Source of the DNA: Hymenobacter cellulosilyticus
GTDB lineage: Bacteria; Bacteroidota; Bacteroidia; Cytophagales; Hymenobacteraceae
Assembly (NCBI RefSeq): GCF_022919215.1
Contig: NZ_CP095046.1
Location: 3,338,501 to 3,402,500 of the forward strand
DNA length: 64,000 bases
Reading direction: 5' to 3'
Shown here: piece by piece, positions 9,208-18,456 of the stretch
Layout: each line of letters starts with the position of its first letter
How positions within the stretch are numbered: the stretch's first letter is position 1
The notes under the pieces: model-generated
Database searches by the model: none
Seen by the model: only the letters and a program-made list of their open reading frames with translations
Told to the model about the DNA's origin: nothing
Position numbers and translations under genes: made by a program

Positions 9208-9752
9208 ATGCAATCCACGACTGCCCCCGACCTCCGTTATCCGACTGGCCAAGCAACTCTGCCTGACGAGCCTCTGAGCTCGGGAGCGCGCTTAGGCTTG
9301 ATTGCCAAAATAGCCGTCCTGCCCGACCAGATCCGGGCGGCGGTAACGGGGCTTACTCCCGCCCAATTGGATACGCCTTACCGGCCCGGGGCTGGACAGT
9401 CCGCCAGGTTATTCATCACCTGCCCGACTCGCACCTGAACTCCTATACCCGTATGCGGCTCGCGCTGACGGAGCAGAACCCCACCATCACTCCTTACGAT
9501 GAGGAGGCGTGGGCCTTGCTGCCCGACGTGAAGGCTACCCCCGTGGCGGTTTCCTTAGCTCTGCTGGAGTCTCTGCACATTCGCTGGACCTTTCTACTGC
9601 GGCAGCTGACGGATGAGCAGTGGCTTCGCACGTTTTACCATCCGGGCTCCAAGCGGACCTTTTCCCTGGACCAGGCCCTGGCTATGTATGCCTGGCACGG
9701 GCAGCATCACCTGGCTCACATCACCGAACTGCGCCGCCGGGAGGGGTTTTAG
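9208..9752 (+). CDS. DinB/YfiT-like metal-dependent transferase (one frameshift)
   Basis: About 181 residues of the YfiT/BstA branch of the DinB superfamily (four-helix bundle with a metal held by three His). Family landmarks: DLRYPTGQ at the start, [19 protein letters not shown] (restored), [27 protein letters not shown], and the C-terminal metal ligands in [10 protein letters not shown]. In Bacillus this group includes bacillithiol S-transferases, and bacillithiol-like thiols occur in some Bacteroidota; the substrate here is not proved. One G is missing from the GGGG run near 9387-9391. A bidirectional terminator separates it from mlaF. Confidence 0.85.
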
Positions 9753-9769
9753 TCTATCGAAGTACATGC

Positions 9770-9802
9770 AAAAGGCCAGTTCCTCGCGGGAACTGGCCTT
9801 TT
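9770..9802. terminator. Bidirectional hairpin terminator
   Basis: AAAAGGCCAGTTCC pairs perfectly with GGAACTGGCCTTTT around a 5-nt loop, between the convergent DinB-like and mlaF genes. Confidence 0.88.
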
Positions 9803-9823
9803 GTAGTTTTAAGAAAGCTGGAT

Positions 9824-10632
9824 TTAAATGTTGTAGGCCTCGTCGGAAGTGGCAGCGGCCAGGCCCCTTCGGTTTCCTCGTCGACCTTCTTGGCGGCCCG
9901 CACCAGGCTGCTGCTGAAGATAAACTCTTTCAGCTCGGGCACCGTGGTGTTCAGGATTTCATCCTTATTGCCGTCCCAAAGCTTCTGACCCTTGTGCAGA
10001 TAAATGATATGGTCGCCAATTTCAACCACCGAGTTCATGTCGTGGGTGATGACGACGGTGGTAATGCCGTACTCGTGGGTGATTTCGTAAATCAGCTCGT
10101 CAATCTTGATGCTGGTAGCGGGGTCGAGGCCGGAGTTGGGCTCGTCGCAGAACAGGTAGGTGCAGTTGGGGGCAATGGCGCGGGCAATGCCGACGCGCTT
10201 TTTCATACCGCCCGAAATTTCGGAAGGCATCTTATTGCCCGCGTTTTCCAGGCCCACGCGCTTCAAGCAGAACTCGACCCGGTCGCGCCGCTCTTCCTTG
10301 GTCATTTCGGGAGTGAGCATCTTGAGCGGAAACTCGGTGTTTTCGTACACCGTCATGGAGTCGAACAGAGCCCCGCCCTGAAACAGCATCCCGATTTTGC
10401 GCCGGATTTCCTGCTTGATATCCACCTTGTTGTTGGTGAAAACCAGCCCGTCGAAGGTTATGCTGCCCAGATCGGGCTTCATCAACCCCACGATGCACTG
10501 CAGCAACACGCTTTTGCCCGTGCCCGAGCCGCCGAGCAGCAGGTTGCACTTGCCCGTTTCGAAGGTGCAGGTAATGCCTTTCAGAACGGGGTTGCCGTTG
10601 AATGACTTCTGAATGTTATGAACTTCAATCAT
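9824..10632 (-). CDS. mlaF: ABC transporter ATPase, MlaF type (frameshift near 3' end)
   Basis: ATPase of an Mla/Mce-type phospholipid or lipid ABC transporter on the inner membrane. MIEVHNIQKSFNG start; Walker A GGSGTGKS near residue 35; signature SGGMKKRVGIARAI; Walker B YLFCDEPNSGLDP; switch His in VVITHD. The raw frame runs on into the terminator. Restoring one G in the GGGG run near 9866-9869 gives GGLAAATSDEAYNI and a TAA at 9824-9826, for 269 residues. It follows mlaE at 93 bp. No MCE-domain substrate protein is adjacent. Confidence 0.88.
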
Positions 10633-10725
10633 GGAGCCAATGTGCTAGGTATGAATACGCTACGGTGAAAATGGGCTGTATAGTTAGCTATGAGCTGCTG
10701 CAGTACATTTAATCACCTTCGCGCA

Positions 10726-11457
10726 TTACAGCAGTACTGCGGCCAGCACGTAGTCGGCCAGCAGGATAGCAATAATAGAATTGGTGACGGCACCGGTGCT
10801 GGCGGCGCCAACTTCCAGGGCCCCGCCTTTGGTGTAATAGCCTTTATACGAGGAAATAGCCGACACGAGGAAGGCAAAAACCACCGATTTAATCAGAGCA
10901 AACAAAATGTTGTAGGGCACAAAGTCGGTGCGGATGCCTTCCACGTACTCCTGAGCCGACATGGCGCCCGAGAGCGTACCGGCTAAGTAGCCGCCCGTAA
11001 TGGAGAGCACCATGGCCAGCACTACCAGCAGCGGGAACATGAGCATGGCGGCCACAATCTTGGGTAGCACCAGGTAAGAAGCCGAGTTGATGCCCATTAC
11101 TTCCAGCGCATCGACCTGCTCGGTGATACGCATGGTGCCCAGGCCGCCGGCAATGCTGGAGCCGACCTTGCCAGCCAGCACGATGCTGGTAATAGTGGGA
11201 GCCAGCTCCAGGATTGTCATTTCGCGCACCATGAAGCCGATAGTCGACTTGGGAATAAGCGGGTTGACCAGGTTATAGGCAATCTGGACGCAGGTAACGG
11301 CCCCAATAAAGGCCGAGACGATGGCCACGATAAAGACGGAGTCGATGCCGATGAGAATGGCTTCGTCGAGGGTGCGTTGCCAGAGCGTACCCAGCCGTTC
11401 CTTCCGCACCAGCATGCTTTGCATGAAGAGCAGAAATTCACCGAAGGTTTTAACCAT
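10726..11457 (-). CDS. mlaE: ABC transporter permease, MlaE type
   Basis: 243-residue integral membrane permease of the MlaE family (PF02405). About five hydrophobic segments; conserved features include GAVTCVQIAYNLVNP, the ELAPTITSIVLAGKVGSSIAG block and EVMGINSASYLVLPK. It partners the MlaF-like ATPase downstream to move lipids between membranes. An MCE protein normally completes the system and is not in this neighbourhood. It is transcribed divergently from the SDR gene at 11573. Confidence 0.92.
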   Translation of the reverse strand: MVKTFGEFLLFMQSMLVRKERLGTLWQRTLDEAILIGIDSVFIVAIVSAFIGAVTCVQIAYNLVNPLIPKSTIGFMVREMTILELAPTITSIVLAGKVGSSIAGGLGTMRITEQVDALEVMGINSASYLVLPKIVAAMLMFPLLVVLAMVLSITGGYLAGTLSGAMSAQEYVEGIRTDFVPYNILFALIKSVVFAFLVSAISSYKGYYTKGGALEVGAASTGAVTNSIIAILLADYVLAAVLL

Positions 11458-11572
11458 AAAAAGAAGAGGAGAAAAGATAAAAGCTCAAACTTGCGGCGCC
11501 GGGCGCGGACGCCTAGCGCCCAGCTCAGGCCCAGGGGTACCTTACGTAAAAACGAAAACGTCAATCAAAGGA

Positions 11573-12286
11573 ATGCAAAAATATATCGTTGTCACGGGTG
11601 GCACGAAGGGAATTGGCCGCGCCCTTGTCTTTCGCTTCGCCCAGGCCGGTTTCGGGGTCATTACCTGCGCCCGTTCCGGGCAGGACCTGCAGGATCTTAT
11701 AACCGCTGTGCAGCAGGATGTTCCCGGGGCCATGCTCCACACCTTTGCCGCCGACCTGAGCCAGGCCGAGCAGACGCGGCGCTTCACCGATTTTGTGCTG
11801 GACCTGGGGGTGCCCGTGGAAGTGCTGGTCAACAATACCGGGGCTTTCGTGCCCGGCCGCCTGCAGGATGAGCCCGCCGACGGCTCCCAGTTGCGCCACA
11901 TGATAGACGTGAACCTCTACAGCGCCTACGACGTGACCCGGGCTCTGCTGCCGGGCCTGATTGGCCGCCGTCAGGGGCATATTTTCAACATGTGCTCCAC
12001 GGCCAGCATCATGGCGTATCCCAACGGGGGCTCCTACAGCATAGCCAAGTTTGCGTTGCTGGGCTTTACCAAAGGGCTGCGGGAAGAGCTGAAAGAGCAC
12101 AACCTGCGGGTGACGGCCATCCTGCCCGGCGCCACGCTCACGGCCAGCTGGGAGGGCGTGGATTTGCCCGCCGAGCGTTTTATCAAAGCCGAAGACGTAG
12201 CCGAAGCCGTATTTGGGGCCTATTCTCTGTCGCCGCAGGCCGTCATCGAAGAGCTGCTCATCCGGCCCCAGCTCGGCGACCTGTAA
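11573..12286 (+). CDS. Short-chain dehydrogenase/reductase
   Basis: 237-residue classical SDR. The start is set at the ATG after AAAGGA, giving MQKYIVVTGGTKGIGRALV with the NAD(P) motif TGGTKGIG. NNTG at about 86; the active-site Ser lies in STASIMAYPNG and the Tyr-Lys pair in YSIAKFALLGF; ILPGATLT follows. Substrate unknown. Its 3' end converges on the membrane-protein gene at 12293 with only 6 bp between them. Confidence 0.9.
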   Translation: MQKYIVVTGGTKGIGRALVFRFAQAGFGVITCARSGQDLQDLITAVQQDVPGAMLHTFAADLSQAEQTRRFTDFVLDLGVPVEVLVNNTGAFVPGRLQDEPADGSQLRHMIDVNLYSAYDVTRALLPGLIGRRQGHIFNMCSTASIMAYPNGGSYSIAKFALLGFTKGLREELKEHNLRVTAILPGATLTASWEGVDLPAERFIKAEDVAEAVFGAYSLSPQAVIEELLIRPQLGDL

Positions 12287-12292
12287 GTGGGT

Positions 12293-12751
12293 CTAGCGCC
12301 GGGCCCGGCGGCCGACATACGTCAGGTATGCAAAGTCGAGCAGCAGCAGCCAGAAGGTGAGCGGTAACAGCAGCCGGACGAAGGACAGCAGCCAGGGAAA
12401 AAGCAGGGCGGAATAGGAACCCGAACTCAGGCCCCAAAGCCCCAGGCCCGTTACGAAAGCCAGCTTACTGAAGTCGAACCGAGTTTTAGGCTGCTTACGG
12501 CTAAACCAGATGCCATAGGTTGCCAGCAAAAGCAGACTGCTGCTCACGGTAATAGCTGCGCTGCCCGCCCAGTGCTGAATTCGAAACAGCAGGCCCAGCA
12601 CTAGGCCTGCCCCGCTCAGCAGCGTCAGCAGCAGAAATGGCAAGCGGCGGCGCAGGTGACCTTGCCAGATGATGACCAACAACAGCACCAGGGCTACTAC
12701 CACTATCTGGAGCAGCCGCGCCGAGTAGGTATTTACTGTGACAAGCTCCAT
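12293..12751 (-). CDS. Small polytopic membrane protein with a GldL-like FRIQHW motif
   Basis: About 152 residues with four hydrophobic segments, e.g. LLQIVVVALVLLLVII and LPLTFWLLLLDFAYL. The phrase LLFRIQHWAGS resembles the FKxLHWPGA motif at the first membrane hairpin of GldL and related Bacteroidota proteins, but the large cytoplasmic domain of GldL is missing. Start at ATG 12751; an in-frame TTG lies two codons upstream. It begins 9 bp after the DUF2807 gene and is likely co-transcribed with it. Function unknown. Confidence 0.7.
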   Translation of the reverse strand: MELVTVNTYSARLLQIVVVALVLLLVIIWQGHLRRRLPFLLLTLLSGAGLVLGLLFRIQHWAGSAAITVSSSLLLLATYGIWFSRKQPKTRFDFSKLAFVTGLGLWGLSSGSYSALLFPWLLSFVRLLLPLTFWLLLLDFAYLTYVGRRARR

Positions 12752-12760
12752 AGGCAAGAC

Positions 12761-13540
12761 TTACTTCTGCTCGACTTTGCCTTTGCCGGTTAGCTTGATG
12801 CCGGTTTGCTGGGGCTTGCCGTAGTAGAACAGGGTGCCGGTGCCCGCGTGGGTGCCACCGAGGTAGTCGGAGGTCGTCACGTGGGCGTCGCCGTCGCTGT
12901 CGTGGTTGAAGGTAAAGCTGCACCGTTGGGACAGCAGCCCGCTGGCGTAAAGGCTGCCGCTGCCGCCCACGAGCAGTTTGAAATCATCGGCCCGGCCGCG
13001 CAGGTGGTAGTTGCCCAGCTCGTACATATCCATGTTCAGGTACTCGCTGGTGATGTCCAGGTCGTAGTCGCCGGCGCCTACCAGGTGGCAGAAGAGGGTA
13101 TCGGCGCGGAAGTTGCCGGCCGTGCGCATGTTGCCGTAGCCGCGCAAAAACAGGTCGTGAATGCGCGGGAGGTGCAGGGTTACTTCCCGGGGCGTGTCGT
13201 AGGTGCGCATCCAGTTGCAGCGGCTGGTATTGCGAATGGTTAACTCCCCGTGCTCGACGCGCAGCTCAATATCTTCCTGCAGATTCTTGCCCGCGCGCAC
13301 CTCGGCGTAGGTTTCCGCGTCCTGCACCAACGTTACGTCTACGTTGTCGTAGGCAGTAATTACCTCGAAAGACTCCAGCTCGCGCCGTTCGGTGATGACC
13401 TTGCCGGTGCTTTTGAGGCAGTCCATTTCGTGGCCCTCGCCGCAGCCGCCAAACAGCAGGCCCAGGGCCGCGGCAACTAGGCCTACACTAAAAACCCGCG
13501 TGGTGCGCTTAACTTGCGGCCAAATGGTACTTTCAAACAT
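12761..13540 (-). CDS. DUF2807 (GIN-domain) putative auto-transporter adhesin lipoprotein
   Basis: 259 residues starting MFESTIWPQVKRTTRVF, with a signal sequence and lipobox-like LFGGC. The mature part is the head-GIN/DUF2807 right-handed beta-helix: SFEVITAYDNVDVTLVQD, VRAGKNLQEDIELRVEHGEL, LFLRGYGNMR, LVGAGDYDLD, LVGGSGSLYASG. The domain is common in surface proteins of Bacteroidota; its role is unproved. The open frame continues far upstream, but only this ATG places a signal peptide correctly. Start codons of this gene and the divergent SDR gene are 9 bp apart. Confidence 0.85.
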   Translation of the reverse strand: MFESTIWPQVKRTTRVFSVGLVAAALGLLFGGCGEGHEMDCLKSTGKVITERRELESFEVITAYDNVDVTLVQDAETYAEVRAGKNLQEDIELRVEHGELTIRNTSRCNWMRTYDTPREVTLHLPRIHDLFLRGYGNMRTAGNFRADTLFCHLVGAGDYDLDITSEYLNMDMYELGNYHLRGRADDFKLLVGGSGSLYASGLLSQRCSFTFNHDSDGDAHVTTSDYLGGTHAGTGTLFYYGKPQQTGIKLTGKGKVEQK

Positions 13541-13549
13541 CTCTACGCT

Positions 13550-14248
13550 ATGAACCTGACGGGCAAGATAGCCATTCTGACGGGCGTCAGCAAAGGAATA
13601 GGCCGGGCTACGGCCGAGGCCCTGCTGGCAAAAGGCGCCATAGTGGCCGGCTGGGGCCGCAGCGCGCCGGAAGGATTGCAGCACGAGCGGTTTCAGTTTT
13701 TCGAGTGCGACGTGCGCGACGAGGTGGCCGTGCAGGAAGCCTACGTCAATACCCGCCGGGAACTGGGCGCGGAAATTCACGTGCTGGTCAACAATGCCGG
13801 ACTGGGTATTTCGGGCGAAGTCGACGGGTTTTCGTCGGACGACTGGAAGCTGATGTTCGACACGAATGTGCACGGCATGTTCTTCTGCACCAAAGCTGTG
13901 CTGCCGCAGATGAAACAGCAGCAGGAGGGCCATATCATCAATATTTCCTCTATTGCCGGCACCACCGGCATCGAGAAGATGGCGGGCTACTGCGCCACCA
14001 AGTTTGCCGTGCGGGGCTTTTCGCAGTCCTTATATAAGGAGGTGCGCAACGATGGAATCAAGGTCACGTGTTTCTACCCCGGCTCGACGCAAACCAACTT
14101 CTTCGACGACATTCCCGGCACCGAGGCCAACGATTCAATGATGCGGCCCGAGGATATTGCCGACACTATTATCTACGCGCTGGAAACGCCCTTCAACTTC
14201 CACCTCGTGGATATTGAAATGCGCCCTTGCAGCCGAAAAAATAAATAA
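13550..14248 (+). CDS. Short-chain dehydrogenase/reductase
   Basis: 232 residues, intact SDR. MNLTGKIAILTGVSKGIGRATAEALLA carries the cofactor motif TGVSKGIG; VNNAGLGISGEV follows; the catalytic Ser is in NISSIAGTTG and the Tyr-Lys in YCATKFAVRGF; FYPGSTQTNF completes the pattern. Substrate unknown. It lies divergent from the DUF2807 lipoprotein and upstream of gldA, separated by an interspersed repeat. Confidence 0.9.
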   Translation: MNLTGKIAILTGVSKGIGRATAEALLAKGAIVAGWGRSAPEGLQHERFQFFECDVRDEVAVQEAYVNTRRELGAEIHVLVNNAGLGISGEVDGFSSDDWKLMFDTNVHGMFFCTKAVLPQMKQQQEGHIINISSIAGTTGIEKMAGYCATKFAVRGFSQSLYKEVRNDGIKVTCFYPGSTQTNFFDDIPGTEANDSMMRPEDIADTIIYALETPFNFHLVDIEMRPCSRKNK

Positions 14249-14251
14249 TTG

Positions 14252-14400
14252 TCATTGCGAGGAGGCACGACGAAGCAATCCGTCCTCTGCGCAGTACGAC
14301 ACAGCCTTTTACCAGAAAGCCGGAATCGTCAGGTTTGGTCAAGATGGGAGGCTCAGTACATTTCAGAGGACGGATTGCTTCGCTCTGCTCGCAATGACAC
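14252..14400. repeat. Interspersed palindromic repeat, family i (copy 1)
   Basis: Begins GTCATTGCGAGG and ends CTCGCAATGAC, with inner arms AGCAATCCGTCCTCTG / CAGAGGACGGATTGCT and a core containing CTTTTACCAGAAAGCC. It occupies the SDR-gldA spacer. Related copies, in the opposite orientation, are at about 23275-23457 and 25219-25405. MITE- or REP-like; no transposase nearby. Confidence 0.85.
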
Positions 14401-14409
14401 GTTCATTCT

Positions 14410-15318
14410 ATGGTTGAAGTACAACAGCTCAGCAAAATCTTCGGGATCCAGACCGCGGTGAATGATATTTCCTTCTCGGTGGGCAAGGGCGAAATCCTGG
14501 GCTTCCTGGGACCCAACGGGGCGGGAAAGTCCACCACGATGAAGATTGCCACGGGCTATCTGCCACCCAGCCACGGCACGGTGAAGCTGGACGGCTACGA
14601 CGTGCAAACCGACGCGCTGGAAGTGCGTCGCCGGGTGGGCTACCTGCCCGAGCACAACCCGCTTTACCTGGATATGTACGTGCACGAGTACCTGGAATTC
14701 ATCGGCTCGGTGCACGGCCTAAAAGGCCAGCAGCGCCGCACCCGGGTGCGGCAGATGGTGGACCGCGTGGGGCTGGGCCGGGAGCAAAACAAGCTTATCG
14801 GCGCCTTGTCGAAAGGCTACCGGCAGCGCGTGGGTTTGGCCCAAGCCCTGATTCACGACCCCGGCGTGCTGATCTTGGACGAGCCCACCACCGGGCTTGA
14901 CCCCAACCAGATTGGCGAAATCCGCACCCTGATCCGGGAGCTGGGCCAGGACAAGACCGTTATTTTCAGCACTCATATTCTGCCCGAAGTCACGGCCCTG
15001 TGCAGCCGGGTGGTCATCATCAACCGCGGGCAGCTCGTGGCCGACTCGCCCGTGGCTGACCTGGGTGCCAAGGCCGCCGGCGAAACCATCATCCGCGCCG
15101 AGTTTGAGCAGCCCATCGACGTGGCCCCGCTGCGGGCCCTACCGGGTATTCTGGGCGTGGAGGCCGAAGCCGGCAACCGCTACCGGATCCGGGCTGCTGC
15201 GGGAGCGGATATGCGGGGAGCTATTTCCCGCCTGGCCGCCCAGCAGGACTGGATATTGCTCGGCCTGCGGCAGGAAGAACAATCCCTGGAGCAGGTGTTT
15301 CAGTCGTTGACAAAATGA
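14410..15318 (+). CDS. gldA: Gliding motility ABC transporter ATPase GldA
   Basis: 302 residues. MVEVQQLSKIFGIQTAVNDI start; Walker A GPNGAGKSTT near residue 36; signature LSKGYRQRVGLAQAL; Walker B VLILDEPTTGLDP; switch His in STHILPEV. With GldF and GldG it forms the ABC transporter associated with gliding in Flavobacterium johnsoniae; the transported substrate is unknown. The next two genes encode these partners, which supports GldA over a generic ATPase. Confidence 0.93.
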   Translation: MVEVQQLSKIFGIQTAVNDISFSVGKGEILGFLGPNGAGKSTTMKIATGYLPPSHGTVKLDGYDVQTDALEVRRRVGYLPEHNPLYLDMYVHEYLEFIGSVHGLKGQQRRTRVRQMVDRVGLGREQNKLIGALSKGYRQRVGLAQALIHDPGVLILDEPTTGLDPNQIGEIRTLIRELGQDKTVIFSTHILPEVTALCSRVVIINRGQLVADSPVADLGAKAAGETIIRAEFEQPIDVAPLRALPGILGVEAEAGNRYRIRAAAGADMRGAISRLAAQQDWILLGLRQEEQSLEQVFQSLTK

Positions 15319-15347
15319 TTGAAAAGAACGCCTCTACTTTACTCTTA

Positions 15348-15443
15348 TCATCCTGAGCTTGCGAAGGACCTTACTACGATAGAACGACTTGCTGTTACGA
15401 TTGTCGTTCGTATCCGATTAGGTCCTTCGCAAGCTCAGGATGA
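15348..15443. repeat. Interspersed palindromic repeat, family ii (copy 1)
   Basis: A 24-bp perfect inverted repeat: the left arm begins TCATCCTGAGCTTGCGAAGG (15348-15371) and the right arm is its complement (15420-15443), with a 48-bp unrelated core. It fills the gldA-gldF spacer. A second copy with 27-bp arms sits at 22044-22143. Confidence 0.9.
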
Positions 15444-15473
15444 CAGACAAAATTTGAATCTATTCAGTACCCG

Positions 15474-16198
15474 ATGTTTGCCATCCTTCGCAAAGAATTC
15501 AACGCCTTCCTGAGCTCCCCGGTAGCCTACGTGGTTATCGGGGTGTTTTTGGTTGCTACCGGCCTGTTCGTGTGGGTGTTTCCCGACAGCTCGATGCTGG
15601 ACTACGGCTACGCCGACCTACAGACGCTCTTCAACATGGCCCCTGGATATTTCTGTTCCTGATTCCAGCCATTACTATGCGCACCTTTGCCGAGGAGAAA
15701 AAGGCCGGCACCATCGAGCTGCTGCTTACTCGCCCGCTCACCGATGGGCAGATAATAGGAGGGAAGTACCTGGCCTGTCTGCTGCTGGCCTTGCTGGCCC
15801 TGGTGCCCACGCTGCTTTACTACTATTCGGTGTATCAGCTTGGCAACCCGGTCGGAAACATTGACTCGGCCGCTACCGTGGGCTCCTACATTGGCCTGGC
15901 CTTGCTGGCGGCCGTGTTTGCCGCCATCGGCATCTTCGCCTCGGCCATTACCCGGGACCAAATCATTGCCTTCTTGGTGGCCGTGGTCGGCTGCTTCCTG
16001 GTGTATTCGGGCTTCGACTCCCTGGCTTCGGTGTTTGACGGGAGCCCGGCCTACTACATTAGCCAGCTCGGCATTGCGGCGCATTACCGCGACATCAGCA
16101 AGGGCCTTATTGACTCCCGCGACCTGCTCTACTTCTTCAGCCTGATTGCCGGCCTGCTGCTGGCTACCCGCTTGGTGCTGCAAAGCCGTAACTGGTAA
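15474..16198 (+). CDS. gldF: Gliding motility ABC transporter permease GldF (one frameshift)
   Basis: 241 residues after restoration, the usual length. MFAILRKEFNAFLSSPVAYVV start; six hydrophobic segments; family phrase TFAEEKKAGTIELLLTRPLTDGQIIGGKYLA. Permease subunit of the GldAFG transporter in the inner membrane. The frame breaks in a CCCC run near 15637-15641 (TTCAACATGGCC CCTGG); adding one C gives NMAPWIFLFLIPAITMR. Confidence 0.93.
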
Positions 16199-16215
16199 TC
16201 ACTTACAAACTAGTT

Positions 16216-16309
16216 TTCCTCCTTAGATGTGGAGGTGCTGGGGAAAGCAAACAGAACAACGACTTGTTCTAGTCAACCACCCCAACCACTCTTATACAAC
16301 AAGGAGGGA
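16216..16309. repeat. Interspersed imperfect palindrome, family iii
   Basis: TTCCTCCTTAGATGTGGAGG on the left and CAACCACCCC...AACAAGGAGGGA on the right form an imperfect stem with TTGTTCT/AGAACAA near the centre. From general knowledge this CCTCC...ACCACCCC...GGAGG pattern recurs in intergenic DNA of several phyla. It lies in the gldF-gldG spacer. Confidence 0.6.
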
Positions 16310-16339
16310 GCTTCTAGCTCTAAAAATTGCCGCCACTCT

Positions 16340-18057
16340 ATGGCTTCCGATACGCCCGAAACCTCTGCGCCCGCCACTTCCCGCAAACGCCGCGACCTGC
16401 TCCGCTTTCTGGCGGTGATAGGTGGGCTGTTGCTGCTCAACTTCCTGGCCCAGCAGTTCTTTTTCCGCCTCGACCTGACCCAGGAAAAGCGCTACACCAT
16501 GGCGCCAGCCACTAAGACGCTGCTGGAGAACCTTAAGCAGCCAGTGACGGTGACCGTGTACCTCGACGGCGACTTCCCGCCCGGCTTCCGCCGCTTGCAG
16601 CAGGCTGTGCGCGAAACCCTGAACGAGATGCAAGTTTACGGCGGCACCAACCTGCACTACGTCTTCGTCGACCCCTCGGCGGCCGGCACCGAAAAGGCCC
16701 GCAACGAGTATTATGCCTCCCTGCTCAAGAAAGGGCTGCGGCCGACCAACCTGGGGGCCAACGAAAACGGCAAGCGGGTTGAGAAAATCATCTTTCCCTG
16801 GGCCACGGTAGCCGCCGGCGGCAAAGAAGAACAGGTGCTCTTGCTGCGCGGCAACCAGGCTGCCCCTCCGACGTGCGCCTCAACCAAAGCATCGAAGGGC
16901 TGGAATACGAGCTAGCTAGCGCCGTGCGCAAGCTCAGCCCCGGGCAGCGCAAGCGCATCGGGGTGCTCGAAGGCCACGGGGAGCTCAGCAACGCCGAAGC
17001 CGGCGACATCATCGGGTCCTTGCAGCAGTACTACGACGTGTTCCGGGTGGATTTGCGCAAAACCCGCCCCCAGGACTTGCGCACGCTCAGCGCCATCGTC
17101 GTGGCCAAGCCCAGCACGGCCTACACCGAGCCCGAGAAGTTCAAGCTCGACCAGTTTATCACCCAGGGCGGCAGCGCGCTGTTTTTCGTGGACGCCATGC
17201 GCGTGAATATGGACAGCGCCAACCGCGGTGGCATGTTGTCTTTCCCCTTGCAGCTCAACCTGGAAGACCAGCTCTTCAACTATGGGGTGCGCATCAACCC
17301 CGACCTGCTGCTCGACCTCAACTCGGGCGTGATTCCGCTCGTGACGGGTACCGAGGGCGACAAACCCAAGGTGGAGCCGATGCCCTGGCAGTTTTACCCG
17401 CTCATCAACTCCTTCAGCAAGCACCCCATTACCCGCAACCTCGACGCGGTGTACACCAAGTTCATCAGCACCATTGACACGGTAAAGGCCGCCGGCATCC
17501 GCAAGACGCCGCTGATGTTCACTTCCCGCTACACCCGGGTGCTGCCTGCGCCTGTACCCATCAACTTCAACGACGCCCGCCTGGAGCCCAACCAGAAACT
17601 CTACAAGGAAAGCTTCAAGCCGGTGGGCTACTTGCTCGAAGGCCAGTTTAAGTCGCTCTACGCCAACCGTGCCGAGCCCGGCACCAGCAACTTCCAGCCC
17701 GCCAGCTCGCCCAATGCCAAGCCTTCCAAGGTGCTGGTCATCTCCGACGGCGACTTTATCCGCTCCGAGCTGGACCCCAAAACCGGCAACCCCTACCGCC
17801 TGGGCTTCGACCGCCTGGCCAACACCGAGTTTGCCAACCGGGAGCTGGTCCTCAATGCTGTGGACTATATGCTCGACGAAAGCGGCCTGATTTCGGTGCG
17901 CGGCAAGCAAATCACCCTGCGCCCTTTGGACAAGCTCAAGGTCATCGAGCAGAAAAGCCGCTGGCAACTGCTGAACCTAGCGGCCCCGCTGGTGCTACTG
18001 GGCGCATTCGGAGCCATGCGGGCCTGGCGCCGCAAGCGGCGGTACGCTTCGTTTTAA
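16340..18057 (+). CDS. gldG: Gliding motility ABC transporter auxiliary protein GldG (one frameshift)
   Basis: 572 residues after restoration. The N-terminus is cytoplasmic, then a membrane anchor (LLRFLAVIGGLLLLNFLAQQ), a large periplasmic domain of the 'ABC-type uncharacterised transport system' type (QPVTVTVYLDGDFPPGFRRL, RIGVLEGHGELS, FITQGGSALFFVDAM), and a C-terminal anchor LLNLAAPLVLLGAFGAM followed by a basic tail. The frame breaks in a CCCC run near 16862-16866; adding one C gives NQAAPSDVRLNQSIEGLEYEL. Partner of GldA and GldF. Confidence 0.93.
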
Positions 18058-18102
18058 ATGCTGCCTGGCCTTATCTTCTACCGTATCCAACCAGCCTGTC
18101 TG

Positions 18103-18375
18103 ATGTCTGATTTCTTTGATTCTTGGCCTATCGATATTGTAAGCCCTGTATTAAGAGCGGTAATTCTAGTGCCCCTGGGGTTTCTGTATCTGCGGCTGCG
18201 CTACTGGAAGCAGGATGCCTGGCGGCTGGTACTAACCAAAGAATACCAGAACAGCTACGGCAACGCGGGCAAAGCCTTGGTCGAGAGCGGTATTCGGGGA
18301 GTTTTGGTGCTACTTCTGGCGGCTTGGATTCTGTTTGGGCTGTGCCTTATCTATAAAGTTCTAACCGCTCCATAG
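18103..18375 (+). CDS. Small two-helix membrane protein
   Basis: 90 residues starting MSDFFDSWPIDIVSPVLR. Two hydrophobic segments, around VLRAVILVPLGFLYLRL and GVLVLLLAAWILFGLCLIY, separated by a polar loop with KEYQNSYGNAGKALVESG. An in-frame ATG abuts the gldG stop (18058), so translational coupling with gldG is possible; I chose the internal ATG because the extra 15 residues are atypical. No known function. Confidence 0.65.
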   Translation: MSDFFDSWPIDIVSPVLRAVILVPLGFLYLRLRYWKQDAWRLVLTKEYQNSYGNAGKALVESGIRGVLVLLLAAWILFGLCLIYKVLTAP

Positions 18376-18456
18376 CTTGGTGTTGGCCTACGGGAACATT
18401 GGGGTTAGCGCAAACATACGGTGCAAGTGGCTGCCATTCCGCGCAGGTAGGACCGG

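Noticed and set aside
9613..10605. 330-codon plus-strand open frame running from the DinB-like gene across mlaF
   Set aside because: Crosses a strong terminator and is antisense to mlaF.
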